This document shows positions 4,483 through 5,649 of a stretch of DNA of 5,649 nucleotides, one piece after another. Each line of letters starts with the position of its first letter. Positions within the stretch are counted from its first letter, which is position 1. Source of the DNA: Alphaproteobacteria bacterium (lineage in GTDB: Bacteria > Pseudomonadota > Alphaproteobacteria > UBA828); assembly GCA_030604165.1 (NCBI GenBank), contig JAUVWK010000205.1:1-5649 (forward strand), written 5' to 3'. Both the position numbers and the translations under genes were made by a program. Below the pieces are notes generated by a model. That model searched no databases. It was not told the DNA's origin and worked only from the letters and a program-made list of their open reading frames with translations.

Positions 4483-5649
4483 TTATTTCAGGCGGGACCA
4501 GAGATCGCTGCCCGTGAAGTCCCGGTCTTCGTCCGGCTCCGCCTGGTCCGGTATTTCCGCTTGCTCCGGTGTCTCCGCCTCGGCCGCAGGTTCGGCATCC
4601 GCCGCCGGCCCGGGCCGCGGCTTCGCGGCTTCGATCGCCGCCGCGTCCGCGGCTACGGGTGTCGGCTCGAGCACCGGGGTGGCCGGAGGGCTAGGCGCCC
4701 TGGATACCGCAGGGGGCGCCGCGGCGGCCAGCGAGCGCGGCACGACCCGGCTCAGCAACAGGATGCTAACTCGCCGGTTCTCCGGCGCCTCGGGGTTTGC
4801 CTTGTCCAGCGGATCGGTCGCCGCCTTGCCGGTTACCTTGACGATACGCGATTCGAGCAAGCCCGCGGCCGCAAGCACACGGCGGCCGGCGTGGGCCCGG
4901 TCGGTCGATAGCTCCCAGTTGCCGTAGCCCGTGCCGGACTGAAACGGCGACGCATCGGTGTGTCCGGCGATGGCGATGCGGTTGGGCAGATTGGCGACGA
5001 TTTTGGCGACCTTGCCGAGCAGCGCGCGGGTATGGTCGAGCATTTCGGCGCTGCCCAACGGGAACATGGTTCGTTTGTCGGTGTCGAGAAGTTGGATGCG
5101 CAAGCCCTCGGCGGCGCGCGCGACGCGGATGTTGTCGCGGTACCGGCTCATCAACGGATCCTCCAACACGGCCCGCCGAAAATCGGCTTCGACGCGGGCG
5201 AAGTCGCGCGTCTCCTTCTGCGCCTCGGCCGTCAGGCCGGAATCGGCGCCGGCTTGGGGACCAACCACGGGCGACTTGCCGTCCGCCGCGTCGGGGCCGC
5301 TTTCGTGTTCGGCCCGGGCCAGCATCTCATCCTTCGCGTCGCGCGCCTCGTGCTCGCTTACGGTGCCCAAGAGGGCTTCGTCGCCCTGCTCCACGTCGTG
5401 CTCTAACACCGTGCCCAAATCGGTGCCGACCGCGTCATCGAGATCGTGTTCCGGAACGAATCCTTGCTCGGTTTGCACTCCCTCGGCGGCGACGGCGCGC
5501 TCATCGGCGTCGGCGAGCTTGGGGCTGCGCAGCCCGAGCACGACGGCCGGATCCCTTCGTTCCGAGTTCATGGCGCCATCCACGGCGAAGCTGCGGCCCG
5601 CGAGCACACCGCCCGCGCCGCTGGTGGCGCTGCTCACACTGGCCGGGGC
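4483..5649 (-). CDS. motB: Flagellar motor stator protein MotB, N-terminus outside window
   Basis: MotB anchors the MotA/MotB ion-driven stator to peptidoglycan. The frame is open through the right edge; residues APASV followed by STSGAGG-like sequence match the post-helix plug region of MotB. The GTG at 5637 is therefore an internal codon, and the transmembrane helix with the ion-binding Asp lies outside. Numbering from codon 5637, the OmpA-like peptidoglycan-binding domain spans about 178-295. It shows MFPLGSAEM (191-199), GHTDASPF (225-232), NWELSTDRA (240-248) and ENRRVSILL (286-294), so the Asp and Arg contacts for diaminopimelate are present. Between plug and this domain is an unusually long acidic linker (about 24-145) with 16-residue repeats. 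After the domain an 88-residue Pro/Ala/Glu tail ends in SDLWSRLK. At least 388 residues are visible; adding the missing part gives roughly 450, against about 300 for common MotB. motA is expected upstream, outside the window. Confidence 0.93.
   Translation of the reverse strand, partial: APASVSSATSGAGGVLAGRSFAVDGAMNSERRDPAVVLGLRSPKLADADERAVAAEGVQTEQGFVPEHDLDDAVGTDLGTVLEHDVEQGDEALLGTVSEHEARDAKDEMLARAEHESGPDAADGKSPVVGPQAGADSGLTAEAQKETRDFARVEADFRRAVLEDPLMSRYRDNIRVARAAEGLRIQLLDTDKRTMFPLGSAEMLDHTRALLGKVAKIVANLPNRIAIAGHTDASPFQSGTGYGNWELSTDRAHAGRRVLAAAGLLESRIVKVTGKAATDPLDKANPEAPENRRVSILLLSRVVPRSLAAAAPPAVSRAPSPPATPVLEPTPVAADAAAIEAAKPRPGPAADAEPAAEAETPEQAEIPDQAEPDEDRDFTGSDLWSRLK
5302..5451 (-). repeat. 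Acidic 16-residue repeats in the MotB linker
   Basis: Three successive units begin EHD, EHD and EHE at nucleotides 5451, 5403 and 5355, and a fourth EHE begins at 5310, giving spacings of 16, 16 and 15 residues. The first two units share the ending LGTV followed by one residue, and all are rich in Asp and Glu. At DNA level the 48-base units have diverged but still share TTGGGCAC and GAGCACGA blocks. This is coding repeat, not an intergenic element. Confidence 0.6.

Noticed and set aside
1..5649. Mobile element, CRISPR array, tRNA or defence system
   Set aside because: I saw no transposase-like protein, terminal inverted repeats, regularly spaced repeats with unique spacers, or tRNA-like folds in the gaps; the genes are ordinary chromosomal functions with uniform GC-rich codon use.

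Overview
The window is high-GC DNA carrying five protein-coding genes, all on the minus strand, so transcription runs from high to low coordinates. The gene families point to a flagellated alphaproteobacterium, most likely Rhodospirillales-like. The evidence is an ATE-type aminoacyl transferase with a CxxCxxC block, a TakP-type TRAP binding protein with a Tat signal, and a MotB whose plug-to-linker segment resembles alphaproteobacterial forms. The taxonomy is inferred from protein style, not from a marker gene.

Layout in the direction of transcription. (1) The 3' part of motB, a flagellar stator subunit, runs from beyond the right edge to 4483; its N-terminal membrane helix is outside the window. 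(2) A complete SLC13/DASS-type anion permease with two central RCK_C (TrkA_C) domains lies at 4413-2557. (3) bpt, an aspartate/glutamate leucyltransferase of the bacterial N-degron pathway, lies at 2504-1689. (4) A Tat-exported TRAP solute-binding protein of the TakP / mannitol-chloroaromatic class lies at 1551-433. (5) The beginning of the matching TRAP small permease starts with GTG at 256 and runs off the left edge; the large permease would be expected next, outside the window.

The gaps are 69, 52, 137 and 176 bases, and several hold regulatory-looking structure. There is a good sigma70-like promoter so close to the SLC13 start that the mRNA would be almost leaderless. A TATAAT box overlaps the first possible bpt start codon, with a small palindrome in the -35 zone. 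A 15-base direct repeat and an inverted repeat lie upstream of dctP. A 12-base tandem repeat plus a 9-bp GC-rich stem-loop lie between dctP and dctQ, where a partial transcription block would make the binding protein more abundant than the permease.

Functionally, the genes are a motility stator, two separate organic-anion uptake systems (SLC13 and TRAP) and a protein-turnover enzyme. Nothing ties them into a single new pathway. I see no mobile element, CRISPR array, tRNA, rRNA or obvious defence system. The most distinctive items are the acidic 16-residue repeats in the long MotB linker and the intergenic structures.
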